From assembly GCA_902560685.1 (NCBI GenBank), contig CACEMT010000003.1:31482-95481 (forward strand): 64,000 nucleotides of DNA, in the 5' to 3' direction. Shown here piece by piece: positions 39,111-45,868 of the stretch. Source of the stretch: an uncultured Pelagibacteraceae bacterium. GTDB taxonomy: Bacteria > Pseudomonadota > Alphaproteobacteria > Pelagibacterales > Pelagibacteraceae. The notes beneath the pieces are model-generated. The model was not told the DNA's origin. It saw only the letters and a program-made list of their open reading frames with translations, and did not search any database. The translations under genes were made by a program, and so were the position numbers. Each line of letters begins with the position of its first letter. The stretch's first letter is position 1.

Positions 39111-40058
39111 ATGGTATTTAAAAAAGATTTTTTGGACAAAATAATTAATATTACATCAAATGCAGCAATTGCATGTTATCCACATTTAGGAAAAAAGAAC
39201 AAAGTATTAGTAGATAAAACCGCTACAGATCAAATGAGAAAAAATCTTAATCAACTTGATATAAATGGGAAAGTGGTAATAGGTGAGGGTGAGCTAGATG
39301 AGGCACCAATGTTATATATAGGTGAAAAATTAGGTACGGGTGAAGGGCCTAGTATTGATATAGCTGTAGATCCACTTGAAGGAACAAATTTTGCAGCAAA
39401 TAATTTACCTGGAGCACTTTCAGTTCTTGCTATAAGTGCTAAAGGAAATTTATTTAACGCACCTGAAACTTATATGGATAAATTAGCTGTTAGTAACGAC
39501 ATTCCTTTTGATGCTACAGATTTAGATTTTCCGATAGAAAAAAATATAAAAAATATTGCTGATTATAAAAATAAAGATTTAAATCAAATTACAGCTTGTA
39601 TTCTTGATAGACCAAGACATAGAAAAATTATTGATAAGTTAAAAGAATTAAAAGTTAATATTAAGTTGATATCTGATGGAGATGTGGCTGGTGCTCTATT
39701 TGTTACTGATAAAAAACATAGTATTGATATATTCCTAGGAATAGGGGGTGGACCAGAGGGTGTTTTAGCTGCAACAGCACTGGATGCATTTAATTGTAAA
39801 TTTCAAGGTAGATTTTTATTTAAAACTGATGAGGATATTAAAAGAGCAAATAATATGGGTATAGAAGATTTAAATAAAAAATATAATTTAAATGAAATTG
39901 TTAAAGGTGTGTCTATTTTTTGTGCTACTGGTATCACTTCAGGTGATCTTGTTAATGGTGTAAAATGTGAGAATGGAAAATTTATAACAGAAACATTAGT
40001 TACTCATAAAAATTCATCAATCAGCATTGTAAAAAAAGAGGTACCAATACTTGATTAA
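39111..40058 (+). CDS. glpX: Fructose-1,6-bisphosphatase class II
   Basis: A 315-residue gluconeogenic phosphatase. Signatures are DKTATDQMRKNLNQLDINGKVVIGEGELDEAPMLYIGE near residue 38 and the metal-binding DIAVDPLEGTNFAANNLPGALSV near 83, with GDVAGAL near 194. It catalyses the committed step toward hexose phosphates for cell-wall and polysaccharide synthesis. 3 bases separate it from the transporter gene. Confidence 0.95.
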   Translation: MVFKKDFLDKIINITSNAAIACYPHLGKKNKVLVDKTATDQMRKNLNQLDINGKVVIGEGELDEAPMLYIGEKLGTGEGPSIDIAVDPLEGTNFAANNLPGALSVLAISAKGNLFNAPETYMDKLAVSNDIPFDATDLDFPIEKNIKNIADYKNKDLNQITACILDRPRHRKIIDKLKELKVNIKLISDGDVAGALFVTDKKHSIDIFLGIGGGPEGVLAATALDAFNCKFQGRFLFKTDEDIKRANNMGIEDLNKKYNLNEIVKGVSIFCATGITSGDLVNGVKCENGKFITETLVTHKNSSISIVKKEVPILD

Positions 40059-40089
40059 TTGCCTTATTTACAATAAAAGATCCAAATTT

Positions 40090-40164
40090 GGTCCCTTCGT
40101 CTATCGGTTAGGACACGTGGTTTTCATCCTCGAAAGAGGGGTTCGATTCCCCTAGGGACCGCCA
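40090..40164 (+). tRNA. tRNA-Glu (anticodon TTC)
   Basis: A 75-base cloverleaf: acceptor GGTCCCT/AGGGACC, D arm GTCTATCGGTTAGGAC, anticodon loop TTTTCAT, T arm AGGGGTTCGATTCCCCT, discriminator G and encoded CCA. The anticodon stem CGTGG/CCTCG contains one U-U mismatch at 29-41; the rest pairs. Confidence 0.95.
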
Positions 40165-40169
40165 AATTG

Positions 40170-40421
40170 ATGTATTTTGTTTATTTAATAGTTTCTAAAA
40201 ACAAAAAAAGAACAATTTCTTACGTAGGATATACAAATAATATTAGGAAAAGATTGAAGAATCACAATGATTCAAAAGGAGCTAAATTTACAAAGGGAAG
40301 AAAGTGGAAATTAAAATACTTTAAGAGTTATAAAAAAAAAAATATAGCTATGAAAGAAGAATACAAATTAAAGAAAAATTATAAATTAAGAAAAAAAATC
40401 AAACTAGGAGAAATAATTTGA
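40170..40421 (+). CDS. GIY-YIG nuclease-superfamily protein (UPF0213/YhbQ-like)
   Basis: An 83-residue protein with the G-I-Y/Y-I-G core in the variant YFVYLIVSKNK...SYVGYTNNIRKRLKNHN, including the conserved Arg, and a lysine-rich tail. A conserved C-terminal Glu may be E63 or E64. Such small proteins often follow tRNA genes in bacteria; roles in repair or mobile DNA are suggested but not proven. An in-frame TTG at 40167 is an alternative start. The gene follows tRNA-Glu by 5 bases and overlaps the next gene by 4. Confidence 0.82.
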   Translation: MYFVYLIVSKNKKRTISYVGYTNNIRKRLKNHNDSKGAKFTKGRKWKLKYFKSYKKKNIAMKEEYKLKKNYKLRKKIKLGEII

Positions 40422-42550
40422 GAATATCAATTTTACTACCTTACAAAGAAAATTTTTCTCCGACTTATGCTGGTGCAGTTTCATTAAATATTAATGAAAC
40501 TTTAAAAATAAGTAAATATAGAAAAAATACAATTGTATTTGGTAACACTGAGTATAAAAATAAATTTAATCATAGGTATATAAATATACCTTTAAAAAAA
40601 ATAATTTTTCAAAGTCAAAATAAAAAATATGTTGATGAATTTGTAAAATTAGAAAAAAAAAGAAATTCTGATTTAATTGAGCTTCATAATAGACCAATCT
40701 ATTTAACTTATCTGACAGATAAGTTAAAAAATAAAACTTATATTTTATATTTTCATAATGATCCTCTAACTATGAGTGGATCAAAAAGTATTCAAGAAAG
40801 AATATTTTTATTAAAAAATTGCTTTAAAATAATTTTTAATAGCAATTGGTCAAAGAGAAGATTCTTAGAAGGAATGAAAAGTGATTATATAAATAGTGAA
40901 AAACTTGTTGTTATTAACCAATCAGCTAAGAGAAATAAAATAAATTTAAATAAAAAAAAGAAAATTATAACCTTTGTAGGAAAACTGAACAAATCAAAAG
41001 GTTATGATCTATTTGGTAAGGCAATCATAAAAATATTGAATAAATATAGAGATTGGATTTCTATAGTTGTGGGAGACGAACCACGAGATCAACTTTTATT
41101 CGAACATAAAAATTTAATTAAACTAGGTTTTAAAAAACATAAAGAAGTTTTAAACATTTACAAAAAAAGTTCTATTTCTGTAGTTTGTTCAAGATGGGAA
41201 GAACCTTTTGGAAGAACTAGTTTGGAGGCAGCATCTAATGGATGCGCAGTTATAATTAGTAATAGGGGTGGTTTACCAGAAACCATAACTAACGGTATTA
41301 TTTTAAAAAAATTAGATGTTAAAAATATATATAAAGAAATAGAGTATTTAATAAAAAATATTAACAAACGAAAAAAATTACAAAAATTATCATTAAAAAA
41401 CTTTTTTTTATCGCACCAATATGTTTCTAGATTGATTGATCAAACTAGAGATCAAAAACTTTTATTAGAAAAAAAAATAAATTCCTATCCTACAAAAAAA
41501 TCATTAAGAATTTTGCATATTACAAATTTTAATGAGCGACATAATGGCAGACTATTTTTTAATACGGGAAGACGAATTAACAATGGTTTTATAAGACTTG
41601 GTAATAGTGTCTTAGAATTTAGTGATAGGGACATACAAAAGCACTATAAATCTTATACAGATATATCTGGTGCAAAATCCTTAAATGATAAGCTAAAAAA
41701 AACTTGTTACAATTATAAGCCCGATCTTGTTGTATTGGGTCATGCAGATTTAATATCTAGTGACATGCTTGGTGAACTTAAAGATGAATATCCATATTTA
41801 AAAATAGCACAATGGTTTTTAGATCCACTTAATAAAAATGGACCTGATTACTTAAAAAACAGAAATAGAATATTAGATAAATCAGAATTTATAGATGCTA
41901 ATTTTATTACAACCAGCCCTGACGTCCTTAGTTTTTTACCTACAAATGTTAAAAATTATTTTATTCCAAATCCATCAGATTTATCATTTGAGACTTTAAA
42001 TAATTATAAATATGATTGTACAAATGACGTTTTCTTTGCATTAAGTCACGGCGTTCATAGGGGTAGTTTAAAATCAAGAACTGTTGATGATAGGGAAATA
42101 TTCATAAAAAAATTAATAGAAAAATCTGAAAATATAAAATTTGATATATTTGGCATTAACAAAGTTCAGCCTATTTGGGCAGATCAATATTTTAAAACTA
42201 TTTCAAATTCAAAAATGGGTTTAAATTTAAGTAGGGGTCTACCAATAAAATACTATAGTAGTGACAGAATTACTCAAATTACAGGTAATGGCTTGGTGAC
42301 TTTAATTGATGAAAAGACATGTTATAGGGATTTTTTTAATGACAAAGAAATGATTTTCTATAAAAATTTATCAGATCTTTCTGAAAAAATATCCAAAATA
42401 AATCAAGATGAAAAACTAAGGAAAACTATAGGAAAAAATGGTAAAGAAAAATACCTAAAATATTTTAATTCAACTTTAGTTGCTGAATTTATTATTAATA
42501 AAACGCTAAATATAAAATCTAAATCTAAATATATTTGGCACAAAAATTAA
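40418..42550 (+). CDS. Tandem two-domain glycosyltransferase (GT4-like plus second GT-B domain)
   Basis: A 710-residue protein starting with TTG at 40418, 4 bases within the GIY-YIG gene. Domain one (about 1-350) is GT4-like: KKKKIITFVGKLNKSKGYDLF near 186 and SRWEEPFGRTSLEAASNGCAVIISNRGGLPETI near 258 form the donor-binding E-x7-E region. Domain two (about 362-700) starts again with SLRILHITNFNERHNGRLFF and ends in a GLNLSRG...GNGLVTLIDE-like donor segment of the DUF3880/glycosyltransferase 1_2 type. No signal or membrane helix. It likely builds a surface polysaccharide with the next gene. Confidence 0.82.
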   Translation: MRISILLPYKENFSPTYAGAVSLNINETLKISKYRKNTIVFGNTEYKNKFNHRYINIPLKKIIFQSQNKKYVDEFVKLEKKRNSDLIELHNRPIYLTYLTDKLKNKTYILYFHNDPLTMSGSKSIQERIFLLKNCFKIIFNSNWSKRRFLEGMKSDYINSEKLVVINQSAKRNKINLNKKKKIITFVGKLNKSKGYDLFGKAIIKILNKYRDWISIVVGDEPRDQLLFEHKNLIKLGFKKHKEVLNIYKKSSISVVCSRWEEPFGRTSLEAASNGCAVIISNRGGLPETITNGIILKKLDVKNIYKEIEYLIKNINKRKKLQKLSLKNFFLSHQYVSRLIDQTRDQKLLLEKKINSYPTKKSLRILHITNFNERHNGRLFFNTGRRINNGFIRLGNSVLEFSDRDIQKHYKSYTDISGAKSLNDKLKKTCYNYKPDLVVLGHADLISSDMLGELKDEYPYLKIAQWFLDPLNKNGPDYLKNRNRILDKSEFIDANFITTSPDVLSFLPTNVKNYFIPNPSDLSFETLNNYKYDCTNDVFFALSHGVHRGSLKSRTVDDREIFIKKLIEKSENIKFDIFGINKVQPIWADQYFKTISNSKMGLNLSRGLPIKYYSSDRITQITGNGLVTLIDEKTCYRDFFNDKEMIFYKNLSDLSEKISKINQDEKLRKTIGKNGKEKYLKYFNSTLVAEFIINKTLNIKSKSKYIWHKN

Positions 42551-43425
42551 TGTTTTCAATAATTATTCCTACTTTTAATAATATTGACTATCTTAAGATA
42601 TGCCTTGATAGTATAAAAAAAAATTCAAAGTTTACACATGAAATTATATTACATGTTAATGATGGATCTGATGGTACGTTAGAATATGTTGAAAATAATA
42701 GATATATTCATACTTATACAAAGGAAAATGTGGGAGTGTGTACTGCAGTTAATTTAGCTGCAAAAAAATCTAGTACAAACTATATAATTTACGCTCATGA
42801 CGATATGTATTTCTGTCCTAACTGGGATATTTTTTTTAAGAAAGAGATTGAAAATACCAATAGTAATTTATATTTAATTTCTGGAACAATGATAGAGGCT
42901 AACAGTGGTCATTTGCAACTTGACTGTGGAAGCGACTTTTCTGATTTTAATGAAAAAAAACTTTTAGCCGAATATAATTCAATTCAGTATTATGATTTTC
43001 AAGGTACCACATGGTGTCCCCAATTAATTCATAAGGATACATGGAATAAAGTTGGTGGATTAAGTGAAGAATTTAATCCTGGCATAGGTTCTGATCCTGA
43101 TTTAAATATGAAATTGTGGATATCTGGTGTTAGAATATTTAAGGGTTTGTCTAATTGTAGAGTTTATCATTTTGGTTCTGTAAGCCTTAGAAAAAAAATT
43201 AACCTAAAAAGAAATCGTGGTTCTGAAATATTTTTAAAAAAGTGGGGAATAAGCATAAGGTTTTTTTTAAAATTTTATTTAAATGGTAATTATTATAAAA
43301 ATAATAAAATCTTTACACATAAATATTTGGGACCTTTAAATGAACCTAAAAAGAATTTTATTTTTTATTTTAGTTTGCTTATTTGTAAAATTAATCTTTT
43401 TTATATAAAAGTTTTTAAATCTTAA
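42550..43425 (+). CDS. Glycosyltransferase family 2
   Basis: A 291-residue GT-A enzyme. The N terminus MFSIIIPTFNNIDYLKICLDSI and HVNDGSDGTLEYVEN are standard, and AHDDMYFCPNWD near residue 85 supplies the D-x-D metal site. GGLSEEFNPGIGSDPDLNMKLWISGVR near 170 is the acceptor-side ED-like motif. I choose the ATG at 42550, which shares one base with the preceding stop; a TTG start 15 bases upstream is less likely. Convergent with the recombinase gene, overlapping 11 bases. Confidence 0.88.
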   Translation: MFSIIIPTFNNIDYLKICLDSIKKNSKFTHEIILHVNDGSDGTLEYVENNRYIHTYTKENVGVCTAVNLAAKKSSTNYIIYAHDDMYFCPNWDIFFKKEIENTNSNLYLISGTMIEANSGHLQLDCGSDFSDFNEKKLLAEYNSIQYYDFQGTTWCPQLIHKDTWNKVGGLSEEFNPGIGSDPDLNMKLWISGVRIFKGLSNCRVYHFGSVSLRKKINLKRNRGSEIFLKKWGISIRFFLKFYLNGNYYKNNKIFTHKYLGPLNEPKKNFIFYFSLLICKINLFYIKVFKS

Positions 43426-44332
43426 TTTTGTTTAGTGCATTATTTTTAAATAAATTTGCTTCCTGAATATATCTTCTTACCATTTCTGTAGTTTTGTGTC
43501 CTGTCATTGCCATTATATTTCTTTCTTCAGCACCAAACTCTGCAGCTGATGTTGCAAAACCTGATCTAAGACTGTGACCACCATATTTATTTGGATCTAA
43601 GCCTGAATGTAATGCATATTTTTTAATAATAAGAGCTACGCTTTTATCAGATATATCAAATATTTTTCCTGATATTATTTCTGAAAAATCAATCCAATCT
43701 TTTAGTTTTGTTACAGGGCAGAATGTTTTATTATCAAAGTAGGGGATCGCTTTTATCATTCCTTCTCCAGATTGATCAGTTTTAGATCTCTTAATGAATA
43801 TTTTAACTCCCTCATTCACAAATTCTAAATCGTCGTAATCAATATTAACTAGCTCAGATCTTCTAAAGCCTCCTGAAAATCCAATTAATATAATAGCTTT
43901 ATCTCTAAATTTCTTTTTTTCAGGCTGTTTTATTTCATCTATTTTATTAATTATGCTTTTTAAATCATTGATTAATATAGGTTTTTTTGCTTTTTGATTG
44001 GTTCCCGTAACTCTTTTTATGCCATGTAAATTTTCCATAATTATTGGGTGTTTTGTATCTAGATAATGCCCTTTCATCCTATGAATCACGCTTATAGAAG
44101 CTATTCTGCGCTTTAAAGTACTAAATTTTGAGTTAGATGCCAAATGAGTTAAGTAAATAGATAAAATTTTAGGTTCAGTAGGCATTGAATTTAATCCATT
44201 TTTTGCACAGAACGCTGAAAAATCTTTAAAATCTGCCTGATAAGCTCTTAATGTATTGGCAGCTTTAGAATTTTTTAAGTTTTTTAAAGTTTCTAATTCA
44301 AGACTTTTTAAATCAGTTACTAGTTCATTCAT
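43415..44332 (-). CDS. Tyrosine recombinase (phage integrase/Xer family)
   Basis: A 305-residue recombinase with an N-terminal SAM-like core-binding domain (about 8-105) and a C-terminal catalytic domain. All active-site residues are in place: R157 in GGFRRSEL, K184 in KRSKTDQ, H253 and R256 in HSLRSGF, H279 in MTGHKTTEM and nucleophile Y288 in RRYIQ. The size and simple architecture recall Xer proteins as much as phage integrases. Its promoter overlaps a perfect palindrome (44339-44363). No excisionase, phage or conjugation gene is near. It could be a resolvase for chromosome dimers or the remnant of an integrated element. Confidence 0.9.
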   Translation of the reverse strand: MNELVTDLKSLELETLKNLKNSKAANTLRAYQADFKDFSAFCAKNGLNSMPTEPKILSIYLTHLASNSKFSTLKRRIASISVIHRMKGHYLDTKHPIIMENLHGIKRVTGTNQKAKKPILINDLKSIINKIDEIKQPEKKKFRDKAIILIGFSGGFRRSELVNIDYDDLEFVNEGVKIFIKRSKTDQSGEGMIKAIPYFDNKTFCPVTKLKDWIDFSEIISGKIFDISDKSVALIIKKYALHSGLDPNKYGGHSLRSGFATSAAEFGAEERNIMAMTGHKTTEMVRRYIQEANLFKNNALNKIKI

Positions 44333-44338
44333 AATAAT

Positions 44339-44363
44339 TTCCGATAACCATTAATTATCGGAA
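44339..44363. promoter_or_regulatory. Perfect 9-bp inverted repeat at the recombinase gene: possible recombination core site or operator
   Basis: TTCCGATAA and TTATCGGAA are separated by 7 bases (CCATTAA), 6 bases upstream of the recombinase start codon. The inner ATAA/TTAT ends and the arm-spacer-arm layout resemble dif-type Xer core sites. The palindrome also spans the predicted transcription start, so an operator or 5' hairpin is possible. No second copy was noticed in the window. Confidence 0.6.
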
Positions 44364-44392
44364 GTTATATTATAGGTGATTTTTATTGTCAA
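44364..44392 (-). promoter_or_regulatory. Predicted sigma-70 promoter of the recombinase gene
   Basis: On the minus strand TTGACA (44392-44387) is followed after exactly 17 bases by TATAAC (44369-44364). The expected start falls near 44357, inside the palindrome. This is one of the best -35/-10 pairs in the window. An overlapping TATAAT at 12-base spacing is less favourable. Confidence 0.65.
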
Positions 44393-44410
44393 TAGTTTAA
44401 ATATAAATTT

Positions 44411-44587
44411 ATGGGTTACATTAATGGAGAATTTCCTGCAGTATGGTTTTTATTTACCTCAATTGGTTTTGTAATATTGAGCTTTATCCAATACCGAAAC
44501 ACTGGCAAGAGCTTCAATACAATATTTTTGTCTATCATGGCTATTATATTCTTTGTAAGTTATATAATTTTAATGATTCCACGCTAA
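44411..44587 (+). CDS. Small two-helix membrane protein, unknown
   Basis: A 58-residue open frame beginning MGYINGEFPAVWFLFTSIG and ending ILMIPR. Two hydrophobic helices (about 10-26 and 37-56) are joined by a short polar loop with basic residues (QYRNTGKSF). I recognise no family. The ATG has no strong Shine-Dalgarno. It is divergent from the recombinase, 78 bases away, and lies in the accessory stretch. The membrane-protein composition makes it more convincing than a random frame. Confidence 0.55.
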   Translation: MGYINGEFPAVWFLFTSIGFVILSFIQYRNTGKSFNTIFLSIMAIIFFVSYIILMIPR

Positions 44588-44655
44588 AAATTCTTAATTA
44601 AGCGGCCTTTTATCAGTTGATTATAGTAGATCTAAATAATATTTATTGGTTATAA

Positions 44656-44820
44656 ATGCCAAAATATATAATTATAGGCCTAATTGTTGTTATTGGAACA
44701 TTCGTGATTATGAATTACTGGCCAAAATTAAAGGATCAAACCAAAAATCGAATATTAATGGTTATATTTGGGGTTTTCTTCATTAGTATTTTTATATTGT
44801 TAGCACTCTTGATGTTTTAG
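44656..44820 (+). CDS. Small two-helix membrane protein, unknown
   Basis: A 54-residue open frame starting MPKYIIIGLIVVIGTFVIM and ending LLALLMF. Helices at about 4-19 and 34-53 are separated by a basic loop (YWPKLKDQTKNR), suggesting both ends lie on the periplasmic side. No family is recognised. It follows the 58-residue gene by 68 bases in the same direction and resembles it in layout but not in sequence. The next feature is the DnaA-box-like pair. Confidence 0.55.
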   Translation: MPKYIIIGLIVVIGTFVIMNYWPKLKDQTKNRILMVIFGVFFISIFILLALLMF

Positions 44821-44826
44821 TTTAAG

Positions 44827-44844
44827 TTATCCCCACTATCCACA
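44827..44844 (+). promoter_or_regulatory. Two abutting DnaA-box-like 9-mers
   Basis: TTATCCCCA (44827-44835) is directly followed by CTATCCACA (44836-44844). Each differs from the consensus TTATCCACA by a single base. They lie between the small membrane gene and the structured RNA. Direct abutment is unusual. They could bind DnaA as a regulator or be chance. Confidence 0.35.
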
Positions 44845-44914
44845 GTTGTGAAAAACTCAGTAAATTCAACAATAAAGTGATACATACAACCATTGATCTC
44901 TGATAATGTAAAAA

Positions 44915-45102
44915 ATGAATTAAGAGGCAACTCTTAACTGGCCGATTGGGGAAAAGCCGAGAGGTTCAAGCCCAGGGGGCAGAAAGTTCTGCAAAGCAGC
45001 GCTAAACATGCAGAGCGGAGGACACGGCGGTAGCGCCTACAACGACGTGTCAAAACTACTGTTCTTTGCACCATAAAAAGTGCAAGGAAACAGGGTTTTT
45101 TT
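44915..45102 (+). ncRNA. Unassigned structured RNA with its own intrinsic terminator
   Basis: About 190 bases with much higher G+C than the surroundings and no open frame. A TTAAGAG-GCAA-CTCTTAA hairpin with a GNRA loop (44920-44937) starts it. Possible inner helices include GCAGA/TCTGC (44980-44993), CTGC/GCAG, CGCT/AGCG and GACACG/CGTGTC enclosing GTAG/CTAC (45021-45051). A 13-bp terminator hairpin closes it. I do not recognise tmRNA, RNase P RNA, 4.5S RNA, 6S RNA or a known riboswitch. The 5' end is approximate and could lie further upstream. Confidence 0.55.
45059..45102 (+). terminator. Strong intrinsic terminator
   Basis: CTGTTCTTTGCAC pairs with GTGCAAGGAAACAG around an 8-base loop (CATAAAAA), with one bulged A, and is followed after GG by seven T. 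It ends the structured RNA and lies 8 bases before the MGMT start, so it could also attenuate that gene. Confidence 0.85.
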
Positions 45103-45109
45103 CTATTAC

Positions 45110-45385
45110 ATGATCCTAAAAGGTACAAAATTTCAAATAAAAGTCTGGAAATACCTTATGAAAATACCAAAAGGTAAGGTAAAAACCTATAAAGAAGTAG
45201 CTAAAGGGATAAAAATGCCTAAATCTGCACGCGCTGTAGCTAATGCATGTGGGAAAAACCCCTATTCACCTAAAGTACCTTGCCATAGGGTTATTAGATC
45301 TGATGGAAGCTTGGGTGGTTTCTCAGCACCAGGAGGCATAAAACTTAAGAAAAAACTATTGAAAAAGGAAGGTTTTTCGCTCTAG
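45110..45385 (+). CDS. Methylated-DNA--protein cysteine methyltransferase, single catalytic domain
   Basis: A 91-residue protein made only of the MGMT DNA-binding and catalytic domain. FQIKVWKYLMKIPKGKVKTYKEVAKGI contains the helix-turn-helix entry, SARAVANACGKNP has the Arg finger, and VPCHRVIRSDGSLGGF carries the acceptor Cys. The Cys is present, so this is a suicide demethylase rather than an alkyltransferase-like protein. An upstream in-frame ATG at 45080 lies inside the terminator hairpin, so I use 45110. No clear ribosome binding site stands out because the preceding bases are the terminator T run. Confidence 0.9.
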   Translation: MILKGTKFQIKVWKYLMKIPKGKVKTYKEVAKGIKMPKSARAVANACGKNPYSPKVPCHRVIRSDGSLGGFSAPGGIKLKKKLLKKEGFSL

Positions 45386-45403
45386 AATTCTTTAATATCA
45401 ACG
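45377..45403 (+). repeat. Direct repeat copy 1 (27 bp, conserved ends)
   Basis: Begins TCGCTCTAGAAT and ends TATCAACG with 7 divergent bases between. It includes the last codons and stop of the MGMT gene. The second copy is at 45530-45556 with the same total length. Identity is 12 bp at the left and 8 bp at the right. Confidence 0.6.
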
Positions 45404-45868
45404 TTTTTTTTTAAAATGTGTATATTTAATATATAAATTTTTATTTCTCCCTTTAGTTGTGCTACATATGAGTACATCGCAAAATTAACCCCTTCTATGC
45501 TCGATTAAACGCTATATTCGATATATGCATCGCTCTAGAATCTAAGCTTATCAACGATAATTTCATCTAAAAAAAACTCTATTTTCACCTTATTTTTCTA
45601 GATAATTTGGTTAAATAAGCTATTTTAATTATAAGATTGCGCCTTCAGCAATTTTTAAGTGTCGATAATCCTTTAATTATAAGGTTTTTCTGCTCATTCT
45701 TATTATTTATCATGATTTGTAAAGTTATTTATAATTATATTATTATAAAATCCTTTATATTAGACTTTACTTTAAGTATATTAAAATATTTAATAATTAC
45801 AATGGTTTATAAATAAAAATTAAATTAAATAATTAAGTTATAGGTAAGATATAGTTACTTAAAAAAAA
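45386..45868. other. Non-coding stretch between MGMT and the EamA gene
   Basis: About 480 bases with no credible open frame on either strand. It is very AT-rich in its right half. It holds the diverged direct repeat and several copies of CGAT-type words (TCGATTAAACG, TTCGATATATGCATCG). A weak CCTT/AAGG hairpin before T5 occurs near 45674-45696. I see no RNA gene that I can support. Confidence 0.5.
45530..45556 (+). repeat. Direct repeat copy 2 (27 bp, conserved ends)
   Basis: Begins TCGCTCTAGAAT and ends TATCAACG, matching copy 1 at both ends with a divergent 7-base middle. It is 153 bases from copy 1. The pair encloses non-coding DNA only. Confidence 0.6.

Noticed and set aside
40140..40164. 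Integration of an element into the tRNA-Glu 3' end
   Set aside because: I looked for a second copy of the tRNA 3' end between 43.4 and 46 kb and found none, so there is no att pair to support it.
44941..45060. tmRNA, RNase P RNA, 4.5S RNA or 6S RNA
   Set aside because: No T-arm plus CCA with a tag frame ending in Ala-Ala, no GAGGAAAGUC-type RNase P core, no GGAAG...GCAG signal-recognition loop and no long 6S-like closing stem. A stretch reading AYND... before a stop at 45074 is probably chance.
45080..45109. Upstream in-frame ATG extending the MGMT protein by ten residues
   Set aside because: It lies inside the intrinsic terminator hairpin, and the family N terminus matches the ATG at 45110.
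45377..45556. Cloning-vector polylinker because of TCTAGA, GAATTC and AAGCTT words
   Set aside because: The words are scattered, do not form a known polylinker order, and the setting is continuous native AT-rich DNA.
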